A stretch of 47,324 nt of DNA from positions 1 through 47,324 of the IMG/VR virus record IMGVR_UViG_3300033148_002360. One strand, 5' to 3'. The position numbers were made by a program, and so were the translations under genes. This document shows positions 24,817 to 31,292 of this stretch, one piece after another; positions within the stretch are counted from its first letter, which is position 1; the number at the start of each line of letters is the position of its first letter. The stretch comes from a virus. The notes beneath the pieces are model-generated. The model did not search any database and was not told the DNA's origin. It saw nothing but the letters and a program-made list of their open reading frames with translations.

Positions 24817-25281
24817 TTATTTAGTTTCTATTTCTTTTATTTGTTTCCATAACTTCTCATCGTAAAGCTCATCCCACTTCATATCAGGGCTAAAACTACG
24901 ACCGCCACTGACACACTCAAAAACAGGATAATCCTTTTCTGTTAGCTCTGGTATGGCTGCTCGTAAGTCGTCCCAATAATCATAGCCACTGAAGTCGAAG
25001 ACAGCCTCATCCCCATCAATATCTAAAATCATCTTCACATAGTATTCAAGGCTGTCAGTTGTTATTTCAGTTTGTACTGCTTGTCTCCAGCAGTCCTCAA
25101 AATATTTTATCACGTCGGGATTGTTAGGATTTGTCCTATTCTCATAATCTTCACAAGCAACGGGGCGTAATACGGTTGCTATTGCGCCTTTGAAATCGTC
25201 TGTATGCTCGAATAAAGCATCACAAAAATAATAATCATTACCAATCCGACCAACTAATTTCTTTATTTGTGTTCGTGTCAT
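24817..25281 (-). CDS. Hypothetical protein, 154 aa
   Basis: Acidic and aromatic (DDFKGAIATVLRPVACEDYE, VFDFSGYDYWDDLRAAIPEL); no catalytic motif is obvious. Good AAGGAG ribosome site. It is the longest gene in the early microgene cluster, so it may be one of its more important host-interaction proteins, but the role is unknown. Confidence 0.65.
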   Translation of the reverse strand: MTRTQIKKLVGRIGNDYYFCDALFEHTDDFKGAIATVLRPVACEDYENRTNPNNPDVIKYFEDCWRQAVQTEITTDSLEYYVKMILDIDGDEAVFDFSGYDYWDDLRAAIPELTEKDYPVFECVSGGRSFSPDMKWDELYDEKLWKQIKEIETK

Positions 25282-25282
25282 T

Positions 25283-25510
25283 TTATTCTCCTTTTTGTTT
25301 TAGTATTACAATCTTTTCCATACGCTGACACAGGGCAATATTTTCGCTACCGCAAACAGCGCAAAGAAAAACATCGTCTGCGCCCATCGTAGAGAAGCTG
25401 CCCCGTGTCCCACTAAACATATGTCCGCAATCTTGACACTGCATAAACTCACCTCGTCTTTGGCCATAGTCTTTGTCTGATATATCTGTTAGATCTTTTC
25501 GTTTAATCAT
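25283..25510 (-). CDS. Zinc-ribbon protein, 75 aa
   Basis: Two CxxC pairs, MQCQDCGHMF (about 24-27) and FLCAVCGSEN (about 51-54), form a classic zinc ribbon. The C-terminal helix RMEKIVILKQKGE follows. Ribosome site GAGGATG. Possibly a nucleic-acid-binding or transcription-associated protein. Confidence 0.65.
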   Translation of the reverse strand: MIKRKDLTDISDKDYGQRRGEFMQCQDCGHMFSGTRGSFSTMGADDVFLCAVCGSENIALCQRMEKIVILKQKGE

Positions 25511-25520
25511 TTTTACATCC

Positions 25521-25778
25521 TCATTTTAATAATGGAAACCCCCAAAACAGTCGATGGGTGTTCTTGATGTCTTTCGGTATTTTCTTAGTCCATTTTAATC
25601 CCAACCAATAGCGTCCAGCGATCCTCGAAACAGGTATTTTCTCAAGATGACAATTCATAGTATAATCCTGCTCAGGCGCCACTCTGTCAAAATCCAGTAT
25701 CGGCCAGGCAAGCTCACTACCAACACGAGATATAACTAATCCCGTATCAGTATCTATTGCGTATTGTATCGTTTTCAT
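25521..25778 (-). CDS. Hypothetical protein, 85 aa
   Basis: Start ATG 25778 (MKTIQYAIDTDTGLVISRV) with AGAGAA site is preferred over an upstream in-frame start. Mixed alpha/beta, no motif. The N-terminal phrase is common in phage proteins of unknown role. Confidence 0.6.
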   Translation of the reverse strand: MKTIQYAIDTDTGLVISRVGSELAWPILDFDRVAPEQDYTMNCHLEKIPVSRIAGRYWLGLKWTKKIPKDIKNTHRLFWGFPLLK

Positions 25779-25780
25779 GT

Positions 25781-25969
25781 TTAATTCTCTATTGCGCACG
25801 CTTCAAGGAATCTGTTGCCGTCAAAACGTGGGTTATCTGCTGCGAAATAATCGGCTAATTGCGTGCTTATTGTTGATAATACTAATTCAGTGGGCGTTCC
25901 GCCCCGATAATCTTCTCTTGCTTCTTTGATGATCCTTGCTATCGCTTTATAGTGTTGTCTCGTTAACAT
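25781..25969 (-). CDS. Phage protein with RQHYKAIARIIKEA motif, 62 aa
   Basis: Reads MLTRQHYKAIARIIKEAR, then LADYFAADNPRFDGNRFLEA, a very common small phage family of unknown function. The upstream leader, AATCAGAGAGAGTGAGGGTA, belongs to a recurring initiation cassette in this cluster. Confidence 0.7.
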   Translation of the reverse strand: MLTRQHYKAIARIIKEAREDYRGGTPTELVLSTISTQLADYFAADNPRFDGNRFLEACAIEN

Positions 25970-25996
25970 ATTTTTACCCTCACTCTCTCTGATTAG

Positions 25997-26209
25997 TTAA
26001 CTGATATTTGATACCTTGTAAAGAATATTCTTTATTTCGCATTCTTCTTGATAACTTAAATCAGCTTTTTCTAATTTATTTTCCATAAATTGTCTAATTG
26101 CCTTCTGTCCGTAGTTTTCACATATTTGTTTTTTACCTGTAGTTATATCTGATTGTAGTTTCTCTACAAGATGAACAGCCTGCTTCATTATTCTTTTATG
26201 CTCATTCAT
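25997..26209 (-). CDS. Hypothetical helical protein, 70 aa
   Basis: All-helical, charged (MNEHKRIMKQAVHLVEKLQS...). Leader CAGAAAGTAGGGCATAAA. No motif recognised. Followed downstream by the 25781-25969 gene. Confidence 0.55.
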   Translation of the reverse strand: MNEHKRIMKQAVHLVEKLQSDITTGKKQICENYGQKAIRQFMENKLEKADLSYQEECEIKNILYKVSNIS

Positions 26210-26227
26210 TTTATGCCCTACTTTCTG

Positions 26228-26407
26228 TTATTCTGCCCATTCACAAGGATATAATGCTTCAAGTGTTTCATCTATTTGTTTCGAGATAGTATAATAAATC
26301 TCAAGTCCTAAATCCTCAAAGCTTAATTCTCTGCCTTGACCGTGGGCATCTATTGTTTTTACTGTAATAGTCCAACTTTGGATCTTCTCATTTTCATTTA
26401 GTTTCAT
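26228..26407 (-). CDS. Hypothetical protein, 59 aa
   Basis: Begins MKLNENEKIQSWTITVKTID and ends YPCEWAE. The start resembles that of the gene at 26936-27307 (MKLNKNEKQRF). The GTGAGGCGGTAAAATG leader fits the local pattern. No motif. Confidence 0.6.
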   Translation of the reverse strand: MKLNENEKIQSWTITVKTIDAHGQGRELSFEDLGLEIYYTISKQIDETLEALYPCEWAE

Positions 26408-26445
26408 TTTACCGCCTCACTTATTTGTTCGTTTAAGCCCGTTTA

Positions 26446-26565
26446 TTATAGTAACTTCAATATCTGTTTCATTATATGGACTTCTTTTTGTAATATCCAC
26501 AATGGTATAGTATTAAATTGATCATAATAGCTTATGGCTTTTAATTTTTTAATCAAGCGTTCCAT
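26446..26565 (-). CDS. Possible leaderless microgene, 39 aa
   Basis: ATG 26565 falls exactly seven bases downstream of the -10 box at 26572-26577, so it would be the first base of the transcript, with no room for a ribosome site. The frame (MERLIKKLKAISYYDQFNTI and on) is basic and helical. It may be a leaderless gene, or the ATG may simply be part of the promoter. Confidence 0.4.
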   Translation of the reverse strand: MERLIKKLKAISYYDQFNTIPLWILQKEVHIMKQILKLL

Positions 26566-26571
26566 ATGTAT

Positions 26572-26600
26572 AGTATAACACATGTTTGGTTATTATGCAA
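26572..26600 (-). promoter_or_regulatory. Sigma70-type promoter P1 (leftward)
   Basis: -35 TTGCAT (26600-26595), a 17 bp spacer containing AAACATGTGT, and -10 TATACT (26577-26572), followed by ATACATATGGA. Very similar to P2 and P3. Confidence 0.75.
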
Positions 26601-26603
26601 GTT

Positions 26604-26933
26604 TTATTTCATCGGATAAGCTAAATTATTTTTATCTCTCGGCAGCATATTCGGCCTGCGACACATTATACATATTCGACTGAGCGGTGAAATAAACTGC
26701 CCTATCGGCTTTCGCAATCGGCATTTACTACACAATTTAACTTGTTGCGGTTTGTTCCTGTACGTCCACAATTTAGGTGATAGATGACTTCTTTCCCACT
26801 TTTGCACTTTACGCCATTGTAGAATTGATCTGCGATTTTCACGATAATATTTCCGCCGATTGGCAAGTTTCTGTTCCGGTGTTAGCTTTAGCCTTGTCCT
26901 ATCTGATTTTGCTATTGGATATTTGTTGTCCAT
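26604..26933 (-). CDS. Zinc-finger-like protein, 109 aa
   Basis: The N-terminal two thirds are basic and helical (KLTPEQKLANRRKYYRENRR), followed by a CSKCRLRKPIGQF ... CIMCR zinc module (about residues 72-97). This HNH-like basic/zinc arrangement suggests DNA binding, but no HNH catalytic residues are clear. ATG 26933 lies just after the upstream stop; an upstream TTG is less likely. Confidence 0.6.
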   Translation of the reverse strand: MDNKYPIAKSDRTRLKLTPEQKLANRRKYYRENRRSILQWRKVQKWERSHLSPKLWTYRNKPQQVKLCSKCRLRKPIGQFISPLSRICIMCRRPNMLPRDKNNLAYPMK

Positions 26934-26935
26934 AT

Positions 26936-27307
26936 TTATATGACCATTTTCCAAGTTGTTAGCGTTTTAGCTGTTTCGATACGCCATTGCTTAAATGCTT
27001 TAATAGTTTCATTGGCTGTTTTAGGGCAAAACGCCTTTTTTAATAATTCACAAGACGCCGATTTTCGACAATATCTATGCCGTATAGTCCCGCCATAATA
27101 AAAAGTAACACAACCTAAATCACCAGGTTTTGTATTACTGCCGTCAAAAAGACAACAACTGATATTGTCAATTAAAGTATGGTATTCTTTTGGCGTTTTG
27201 TAATAGTGTGGGACGAGATTCAATCTATGTAATACCGGCGATATACTAAATCCCTCTTTCCTTAAATAATTGATAAACCGTTGTTTCTCATTTTTATTCA
27301 GCTTCAT
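26936..27307 (-). CDS. Hypothetical protein, 123 aa
   Basis: Starts MKLNKNEKQRFINYLRKEGF behind the strong site TAGGAGGATATGAC. A weaker in-frame ATG at 27340 lies inside promoter P2 and would add 11 residues. Five Cys residues are spread through the chain; no motif is recognised. First gene after promoter P2. Confidence 0.6.
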   Translation of the reverse strand: MKLNKNEKQRFINYLRKEGFSISPVLHRLNLVPHYYKTPKEYHTLIDNISCCLFDGSNTKPGDLGCVTFYYGGTIRHRYCRKSASCELLKKAFCPKTANETIKAFKQWRIETAKTLTTWKMVI

Positions 27308-27344
27308 GTCATATCCTCCTATTAAGTTATCATTGACCATGTAT

Positions 27345-27373
27345 ATTATAACACATGTTTAATCGTTATGCAA
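27345..27373 (-). promoter_or_regulatory. Sigma70-type promoter P2 (leftward)
   Basis: -35 TTGCAT (27373-27368), 17 bp spacer with AAACATGTGT, and a consensus -10 TATAAT (27350-27345), followed by ATACATGG. It would drive the gene at 26936-27307. Confidence 0.8.
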
Positions 27374-27866
27374 ATTAAATTTTTGTCTATGTAAAGATTA
27401 TTTTGCATAGTGTACTTAGACGTAAAATAGCCTATTATGGCTTGCTATGGCTGTTGTGTCTATATATGTCTATGTATATTGTAGTAACATAGACAGGATT
27501 AAACCTTTATTAGGAAAGTATTTACATCTATATTTTACTATGTCTATATAGATAAAACTATTTACTATTAAAATAGAGTATATATAGTATAGTAATATAG
27601 TAGGGATTATATAATATGTGTATATATGTATAGTAGTATTTTACTTTACATAGACATCATAGACATTCCCGATAACTGCTTATGTAATAAGGGATTATGC
27701 TGTCTATAAATCGACAATTCACCTAGACATACCTAGACGCAAGTGTCCGATAATATTATGTTGATAAAAATAAACATCCATGTTGATAATTATAAACGTT
27801 ACTGTTTCCCAGAAACAACATGCCGACACGACCAATATAATATCATCCCTGATATTCGACCAGCTG
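27374..27866. other. Gene-free AT-rich zone, candidate origin/operator region
   Basis: No credible gene in about 490 bp. It contains many TGTCTATRT words and their complements: 27384, 27457, 27467, 27487, 27541, 27648, 27657 and 27701, then ACCTAGAC at 27721 and 27731 (10 bp apart). An 18 bp direct repeat lies at 27758-27797. The composition and repeats fit a replication origin or repressor-bound control region; neither is proved. Confidence 0.55.
27758..27797. repeat. Tandem 18 bp repeat, 22 bp period
   Basis: ATGTTGATAAAAATAAAC (27758-27775) and ATGTTGATAATTATAAAC (27780-27797) differ at two bases and are spaced by two helical turns, as expected for adjacent protein-binding sites. Confidence 0.7.
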
Positions 27867-28067
27867 CTAAGTAAAATCAAATACTACATAGTCTTTTTCG
27901 ACTATAAGTTTTCCGCCAAGTTTTTGCGCTATATCGAGGCAGTTTAGCCCCCATTGTAGCTCCATAGATTCTTCTGATATAAAACGTTTGTTTAATAGCT
28001 TAACTATCAATTTCAAATAATCTGTTTTATCCTCATCTTTTTGTACAATTTCAATCGGCATTGTCAT
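27867..28067 (-). CDS. Hypothetical protein, 66 aa
   Basis: MTMPIEIVQKDEDKTDYLKL and so on, ending VEKDYVVFDFT; alpha/beta, no motif. ATG 28067 behind GGGGATAAGAAAA. Last gene of the promoter P3 unit before the repeat-rich zone. Confidence 0.55.
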   Translation of the reverse strand: MTMPIEIVQKDEDKTDYLKLIVKLLNKRFISEESMELQWGLNCLDIAQKLGGKLIVEKDYVVFDFT

Positions 28068-28072
28068 TTTTC

Positions 28073-28210
28073 TTATCCCCTAAATTCTTTTGGCTGTGGG
28101 ATTATATATTCTTCACACGTGATGTCCACTGTGTTCCCGCACATCGGGCAACTCTTGCCCTCGTCGTCCAACCAACAACATCCACATTCGTTACATTCGT
28201 ACTCATACAT
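28073..28210 (-). CDS. Zinc-ribbon microprotein, 45 aa
   Basis: CNECGCCW near the N terminus (about residues 6-12) and CPMCGN (about 21-26) form a two-knuckle zinc ribbon of rubredoxin-like type, with another Cys later. Leader GAGAAAGCGAGGGTAATC is the recurrent cassette. Too short for most gene callers. Confidence 0.65.
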   Translation of the reverse strand: MYEYECNECGCCWLDDEGKSCPMCGNTVDITCEEYIIPQPKEFRG

Positions 28211-28212
28211 GA

Positions 28213-28329
28213 TTACCCTCGCTTTCTCGGATAGTATTTATATTGTTTGCCGTCTTTTTCACAAACGACCACTCTTTTCTGTTTGTTGGCATACTCTTTG
28301 CCTTCTGCATGAGTTTTGATTTGTTTCAT
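28213..28329 (-). CDS. Basic microprotein, 38 aa
   Basis: Lysine-rich (MKQIKTHAEGKEYANKQKRV), ends PRKRG. The codons for RKRG double as the ribosome site of the next gene. Leader GAGAAAACGAGGGTAATT. Function unknown. Confidence 0.55.
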   Translation of the reverse strand: MKQIKTHAEGKEYANKQKRVVVCEKDGKQYKYYPRKRG

Positions 28330-28331
28330 AA

Positions 28332-28571
28332 TTACCCTCGTTTTCTCTGATTAGCGATGTGTTGGTTAACCCCGTCCATATACCAGACGTACCAAACAGA
28401 ACTTTCAGTATTTATTCGTTTTTTAATTGTCTGCCAACTACATTCCGGCCATAAAGATTTTAGATAGTCTATGGAGTATTGTTCATCATCCATAGCGCAA
28501 TCGATAATATCATTCAGATCTTCACTTGCCGCAATTTGTTGGTCATCTTCTAATTGCCATACGTCTGTCAT
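28332..28571 (-). CDS. Hypothetical acidic protein, 79 aa
   Basis: Starts MTDVWQLEDDQQIAASEDLN; acidic N-terminal half and aromatic C terminus (WYVWYMDGV). ATG 28571 behind GTGAGGCACAAG is chosen; the GTG at 28583 is part of that site. Ends QRKRG like the next gene. Confidence 0.6.
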   Translation of the reverse strand: MTDVWQLEDDQQIAASEDLNDIIDCAMDDEQYSIDYLKSLWPECSWQTIKKRINTESSVWYVWYMDGVNQHIANQRKRG

Positions 28572-28579
28572 CTTGTGCC

Positions 28580-28789
28580 TCACTTTCTTATTCTTAAACT
28601 ATTACCAGAGATTTCTAATTGGCCGTTAGCAACTAAATCTTCCCAGGCGTGCATAAAATTTTGATTCCGTGTTGCCGGACCTGCAAGGCAATCAATAGCT
28701 AAATCATCTATTTTAATGTAGTCCTCAGCAGCTTTGCATAGCTTAATGATCTTGCTCTGATACTCAAGTATTTTCTTTACTGACTTCAT
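28580..28789 (-). CDS. Hypothetical helical protein, 69 aa
   Basis: All-helical (MKSVKKILEYQSKIIKLCKA...), with a possible winged-helix-like ending (LEISGNSLRIRK). ATG 28789 with GAGATTGATT leader; an upstream GTG is rejected. Confidence 0.55.
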   Translation of the reverse strand: MKSVKKILEYQSKIIKLCKAAEDYIKIDDLAIDCLAGPATRNQNFMHAWEDLVANGQLEISGNSLRIRK

Positions 28790-28797
28790 AATCAATC

Positions 28798-28929
28798 TCA
28801 CTTTCTCTGATTATCTTGTACATGTTTGAACAGTCGAAGATAATCACGCCAAAGCTGGTTTGCTTCCGGTTGTGTGATGTATCCCCACAATACTAATTGT
28901 CTTAACCTGTTCTTCTTCATAGTTTTCAT
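28798..28929 (-). CDS. Hypothetical basic microprotein, 43 aa
   Basis: Reads MKTMKKNRLRQLVLWGYITQ and ends DNQRK. Helical, basic. Strong GTGAGGGGGC site. Its last codons (AATCAGAGAAAGTGA) supply the initiation cassette of the next gene. Confidence 0.6.
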   Translation of the reverse strand: MKTMKKNRLRQLVLWGYITQPEANQLWRDYLRLFKHVQDNQRK

Positions 28930-28967
28930 TTTAAGCCCCCTCACACTCTCTGTATTGGACGAACGCA

Positions 28968-29111
28968 CTATAATAGTGATAGATATGCCCTACAATAGTT
29001 TTTGTACTGAACCCATACGATAATATAATCGCAATAGGTGAAGTCTATATGAACAACTTTACCGTGGTTATATCTATCGTATATCCCAATTGGTCTTGTT
29101 ATTTTGTTCAT
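28968..29111 (-). CDS. Hypothetical microprotein, 47 aa
   Basis: Begins MNKITRPIGIYDRYNHGKVV; aromatic beta-rich end (CDYIIVWVQYKNYCRAYLSLL). AGAGAGGAATTG ribosome site. No motif. Confidence 0.55.
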   Translation of the reverse strand: MNKITRPIGIYDRYNHGKVVHIDFTYCDYIIVWVQYKNYCRAYLSLL

Positions 29112-29124
29112 AATCAATTCCTCT

Positions 29125-29205
29125 CTATAATAGCGACAAATACGCCATTATTGCAAGCAATAGCATTAGTCGCCCGTCTAAGTCTGTGAATAGTCTGTTA
29201 TCCAT
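29125..29205 (-). CDS. Possible leaderless membrane microprotein, 26 aa
   Basis: ATG 29205 lies exactly seven bases downstream of the P3 -10 box, so it could be the first base of the transcript. The frame (MDNRLFTDLDGRLMLLLAIM then AYLSLL) ends in one short hydrophobic segment. Same arrangement as at 26565. Translation is uncertain. Confidence 0.35.
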   Translation of the reverse strand: MDNRLFTDLDGRLMLLLAIMAYLSLL

Positions 29206-29211
29206 ATGTAT

Positions 29212-29240
29212 AGTATAACCTATGTATGGTATAAGTGCAA
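29212..29240 (-). promoter_or_regulatory. Sigma70-type promoter P3 (leftward)
   Basis: -35 TTGCAC (29240-29235), 17 bp spacer, -10 TATACT (29217-29212), then ATACATATGGA exactly as in P1. It is the first promoter of the leftward arm. Confidence 0.75.
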
Positions 29241-29443
29241 GTATATTTTTACTATTTTATGAAAATTCTTTTATCGGATGCTGTGTGTATATATATGCGA
29301 CGCCAACCGATGATTAGTCCGATAACTAAACCCCCCGTACCGACCCTTGCCCGTGATGTGTGGAATCCCGAGACACCCTCTCTTATAAACCCTCAACATT
29401 TCATTTTCAGTGTTAGATAATTACTTAACAACATATCCACGTA
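29241..29443. other. Divergent intergenic region, no supported gene
   Basis: An open frame on the + strand (29259-29420, MKILLSDAVCIYMRRQP...) has no ribosome site and Pro-rich, non-phage-like content. ATCGGA (29273) and TCCGAT (29309) form a loose inverted repeat. Nothing else is recognised. Confidence 0.3.
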
Positions 29444-29489
29444 TATATAGACAAAATCTCCGGAAAAGACAACATATATATAGACAAAA
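29444..29489. promoter_or_regulatory. Paired TATATAGACAAAA operators
   Basis: The 13 bp word TATATAGACAAAA occurs at 29444-29456 and 29477-29489, 33 bp (about three helical turns) apart. It contains the TAGACA core of the words in the 27.4-27.7 kb zone. Suggests one DNA-binding protein acts in both places. Confidence 0.45.
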
Positions 29490-29520
29490 AAAAATAAAAT
29501 ATTTTATATTTTTATTTACG

Positions 29521-29559
29521 AAAACCTTCTAAATACCTTCGTATTTCCCCTCTATATAG
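29521..29559 (+). promoter_or_regulatory. Shared 39 bp control element, late-arm copy
   Basis: Two ACCTTC words (29524-29529, 29535-29540) 11 bp apart, GTATT, CCTCT, and a TATATAG (29553-29559) in -10 position. 34 of 39 bases match 22982-23020 read on the minus strand. The late-arm first ATG is at 29591. Candidate activator-dependent late promoter. Confidence 0.7.
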
Positions 29560-29590
29560 AAAGACATATGTTTTATGCCCTGGAGAAAAT

Positions 29591-29776
29591 ATGACCCCAC
29601 AACAAATAGCAGCCATATACGATAGTTTCACTCCGGAAGAACAGAATATACCTCGTTCAGAATTCATTAAACGGACTATGGATGCTCTGGATCCGAATAA
29701 AATGATGCAGGAAGCCAGCACAATAGCCAAAGGCCGGATACAGCGAAAACAAATTAATGAGGCTCTGCAAAGATGA
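29591..29776 (+). CDS. Hypothetical protein, 61 aa, first late gene
   Basis: MTPQQIAAIYDSFTPEEQNI, then a helical basic tail (AKGRIQRKQINEALQR). CTGGAGAAAAT site. First gene of the rightward arm. Role unknown. Confidence 0.65.
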   Translation: MTPQQIAAIYDSFTPEEQNIPRSEFIKRTMDALDPNKMMQEASTIAKGRIQRKQINEALQR

Positions 29777-29934
29777 AGATTTGTACAGATTGGATTGAAA
29801 TAAAATATATTGAAGCTACGTGTCCTCATTGTGGCGTGATTGACACATATTTCATGGTTGGCGATGTAGGTGATATTGTGCAGTGCGGTAATCCGAAGTG
29901 TAAGAAGCAATTCAAACTTGGGGAACAGGAGTGA
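29773..29934 (+). CDS. Zinc-ribbon microprotein, 53 aa
   Basis: TCPHCGV (about 16-22) and QCGNPKCKK (about 37-45) give a four-Cys zinc ribbon. ATG overlaps the previous stop (ATGA); ends with GTGA overlap into the next gene. Role unknown. Confidence 0.65.
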   Translation: MKICTDWIEIKYIEATCPHCGVIDTYFMVGDVGDIVQCGNPKCKKQFKLGEQE

Positions 29935-30182
29935 AACTCAAACTGAATGACAGAATTGAAGTTGAATGGGACGACACTGTTACTCATTCTGTATGGATCC
30001 CGCAGGAAGAAGCGAAAGAAAAAATGTCGTGCCGGTGTAAATCAGTAGGGTATTTTCTTAATCAGGATAAAAAAATTATACGACTTAGCTGCACTATCCA
30101 GCTTGGAGATAAACCCGAAAGAGATTTGACTGTAATACCGAAAGGTACTATTACTAAAATTAGGAGATTAAAATGTCAGTAG
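29931..30182 (+). CDS. Hypothetical protein, 83 aa (GTG start)
   Basis: Beta-rich, probably a small barrel (MKLKLNDRIEVEWDDTVTHS...; ends GTITKIRRLKCQ). GTG overlaps the previous stop and has a GGGGA site. Similar small proteins occur in many phages without known role. Confidence 0.6.
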   Translation: MKLKLNDRIEVEWDDTVTHSVWIPQEEAKEKMSCRCKSVGYFLNQDKKIIRLSCTIQLGDKPERDLTVIPKGTITKIRRLKCQ

Positions 30183-30520
30183 GTGAAGTATATCTTTCAG
30201 ATAACAGCGGCAATCGTATACCAGGTCATCCACATTGCCCGGATCCGGTAGCCGCATCTGGTATAACACTAACTATAACAGGTGCTGAGCAAACAGAAGA
30301 ATTAGTAGGTGGCGAGATGTATGCCATCACTTATGTGGATGCGGTTGGTAAAAAAATGCTTGCGGGTTTTACAGGCGTAACAACAACAGACGCTAATATT
30401 GAGTGGGTGTTTGCAGCTAATGAGACGTATATATTTCATATGCCAGTGGATAAAACTACATTTTATTATTGCGGCGATACGGCCCAGACAAGTGCTTATT
30501 TAAGGAAGCTTGCCAAGTAA
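30173..30520 (+). CDS. Hypothetical beta-rich protein, 115 aa
   Basis: Strong AGGAGATTAAA site. Gly/Thr-rich, beta-type composition (ASGITLTITGAEQTEEL, FAANETYIFHMPVDKT). Likely a small virion-associated protein (fits the late arm), but no family is recognised. Confidence 0.6.
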   Translation: MSVGEVYLSDNSGNRIPGHPHCPDPVAASGITLTITGAEQTEELVGGEMYAITYVDAVGKKMLAGFTGVTTTDANIEWVFAANETYIFHMPVDKTTFYYCGDTAQTSAYLRKLAK

Positions 30521-30526
30521 GGAGAT

Positions 30527-31153
30527 ATGATGAAAAAATGGATGCTATTGACACTCGTAGTGATTTTCTTGTTTTCGATTGGTTTCTCAAATAAAAAAAC
30601 CGACTTATACGAGAACATGGTGAATGCTTCAGTAATGATTTCTAATGAAGATGGCTGGGGATCTGGTGTATTCATATATGATAATGTGATTCTTACTGCC
30701 GCCCACGTTTTACGTCAGCCTGATCTTGTCGTAGAACTTACTGATGGCACTGTACTGGAAGTTGATGATTTTTATATTGATGATAAAGAAGACGTTGGTT
30801 TCATATTTATAGATGCTAATGAGCTTCACATAGCTAAAGTTTCACCAATACCTGGTGATATTATGGATACCGTGTATCTCGTAGGATGCCCCTATGAGAG
30901 GCCTTTGAAGTTTACCACAACCAAAGGAACAATATCTCATCTTGACAGAGATATATGGGATTGGAAAGATTTATTGCAGACTGATGCTGAAGGTGCACCG
31001 GGTAGTAGCGGTGGGCCATTATATGATTCCAAAGGCCGGGTGATTGGTATCTGTGTTGCTGGTTGCGCTCCTGGCGGCGGTGTTACTCTATGTGAGAGTG
31101 GTAAGAGTATTCTGGAAGCGTATGAGAGGTGTATAGATGCCCGCGAAGAGTGA
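30527..31153 (+). CDS. Secreted trypsin-like serine protease, 208 aa
   Basis: A signal peptide (MKKWMLLTLVVIFLFSIGFS, residues 2-21) precedes a trypsin/HtrA-type fold with a full triad: TAAH (H60), KEDVGF (D89) and GSSGGPL (S161). Four Cys may form disulphides (C121, C176, C180, C188, approximate). Such exported proteases are rare in phages; the usual prohead protease is cytoplasmic and of a different fold. No PDZ domain is present. Possible roles: digesting envelope or surface proteins, aiding release, or acting on the virion. ATG 30530 is spaced better from GGAG than 30527. Confidence 0.8.
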   Translation: MMKKWMLLTLVVIFLFSIGFSNKKTDLYENMVNASVMISNEDGWGSGVFIYDNVILTAAHVLRQPDLVVELTDGTVLEVDDFYIDDKEDVGFIFIDANELHIAKVSPIPGDIMDTVYLVGCPYERPLKFTTTKGTISHLDRDIWDWKDLLQTDAEGAPGSSGGPLYDSKGRVIGICVAGCAPGGGVTLCESGKSILEAYERCIDAREE

Positions 31154-31292
31154 GAAACAAAGAATAGCTGCTGTGATTGCTAAGCACCATCCTGAGAAAC
31201 TATATAAAAGAAATCGTGGACTGTTAAAAATGTCCAAAGAGGATTTAAGTGACTACACCAGACGACACAAAAGAAAAAAGCGAACACGGTAA
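31137..31292 (+). CDS. Small basic phage protein, 51 aa
   Basis: MPAKSEKQRIAAVIAKHHPE, then KMSKEDLSDYTRRHKRKKRT: a widespread small phage type with an MS-[KE]-ED-L core near the portal/terminase genes. Overlaps the protease end and the terminase small gene. Too short for most callers. Confidence 0.6.
   Translation: MPAKSEKQRIAAVIAKHHPEKLYKRNRGLLKMSKEDLSDYTRRHKRKKRTR

Noticed and set aside
27374-27866. CRISPR array
   Set aside because: The repeated words are about 9 bp, irregularly spaced and in both orientations, so they do not form repeat-spacer units.
29235-29420. 61-codon frame on the plus strand in the divergent region
   Set aside because: No ribosome site, Pro-rich content unlike neighbours, and it covers the P3 promoter region.
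29425-29460. Plus-strand sigma70 promoter from TTAACA and TATATA
   Set aside because: The spacer is only 11-13 bp, and AT-rich sequence makes such matches common.
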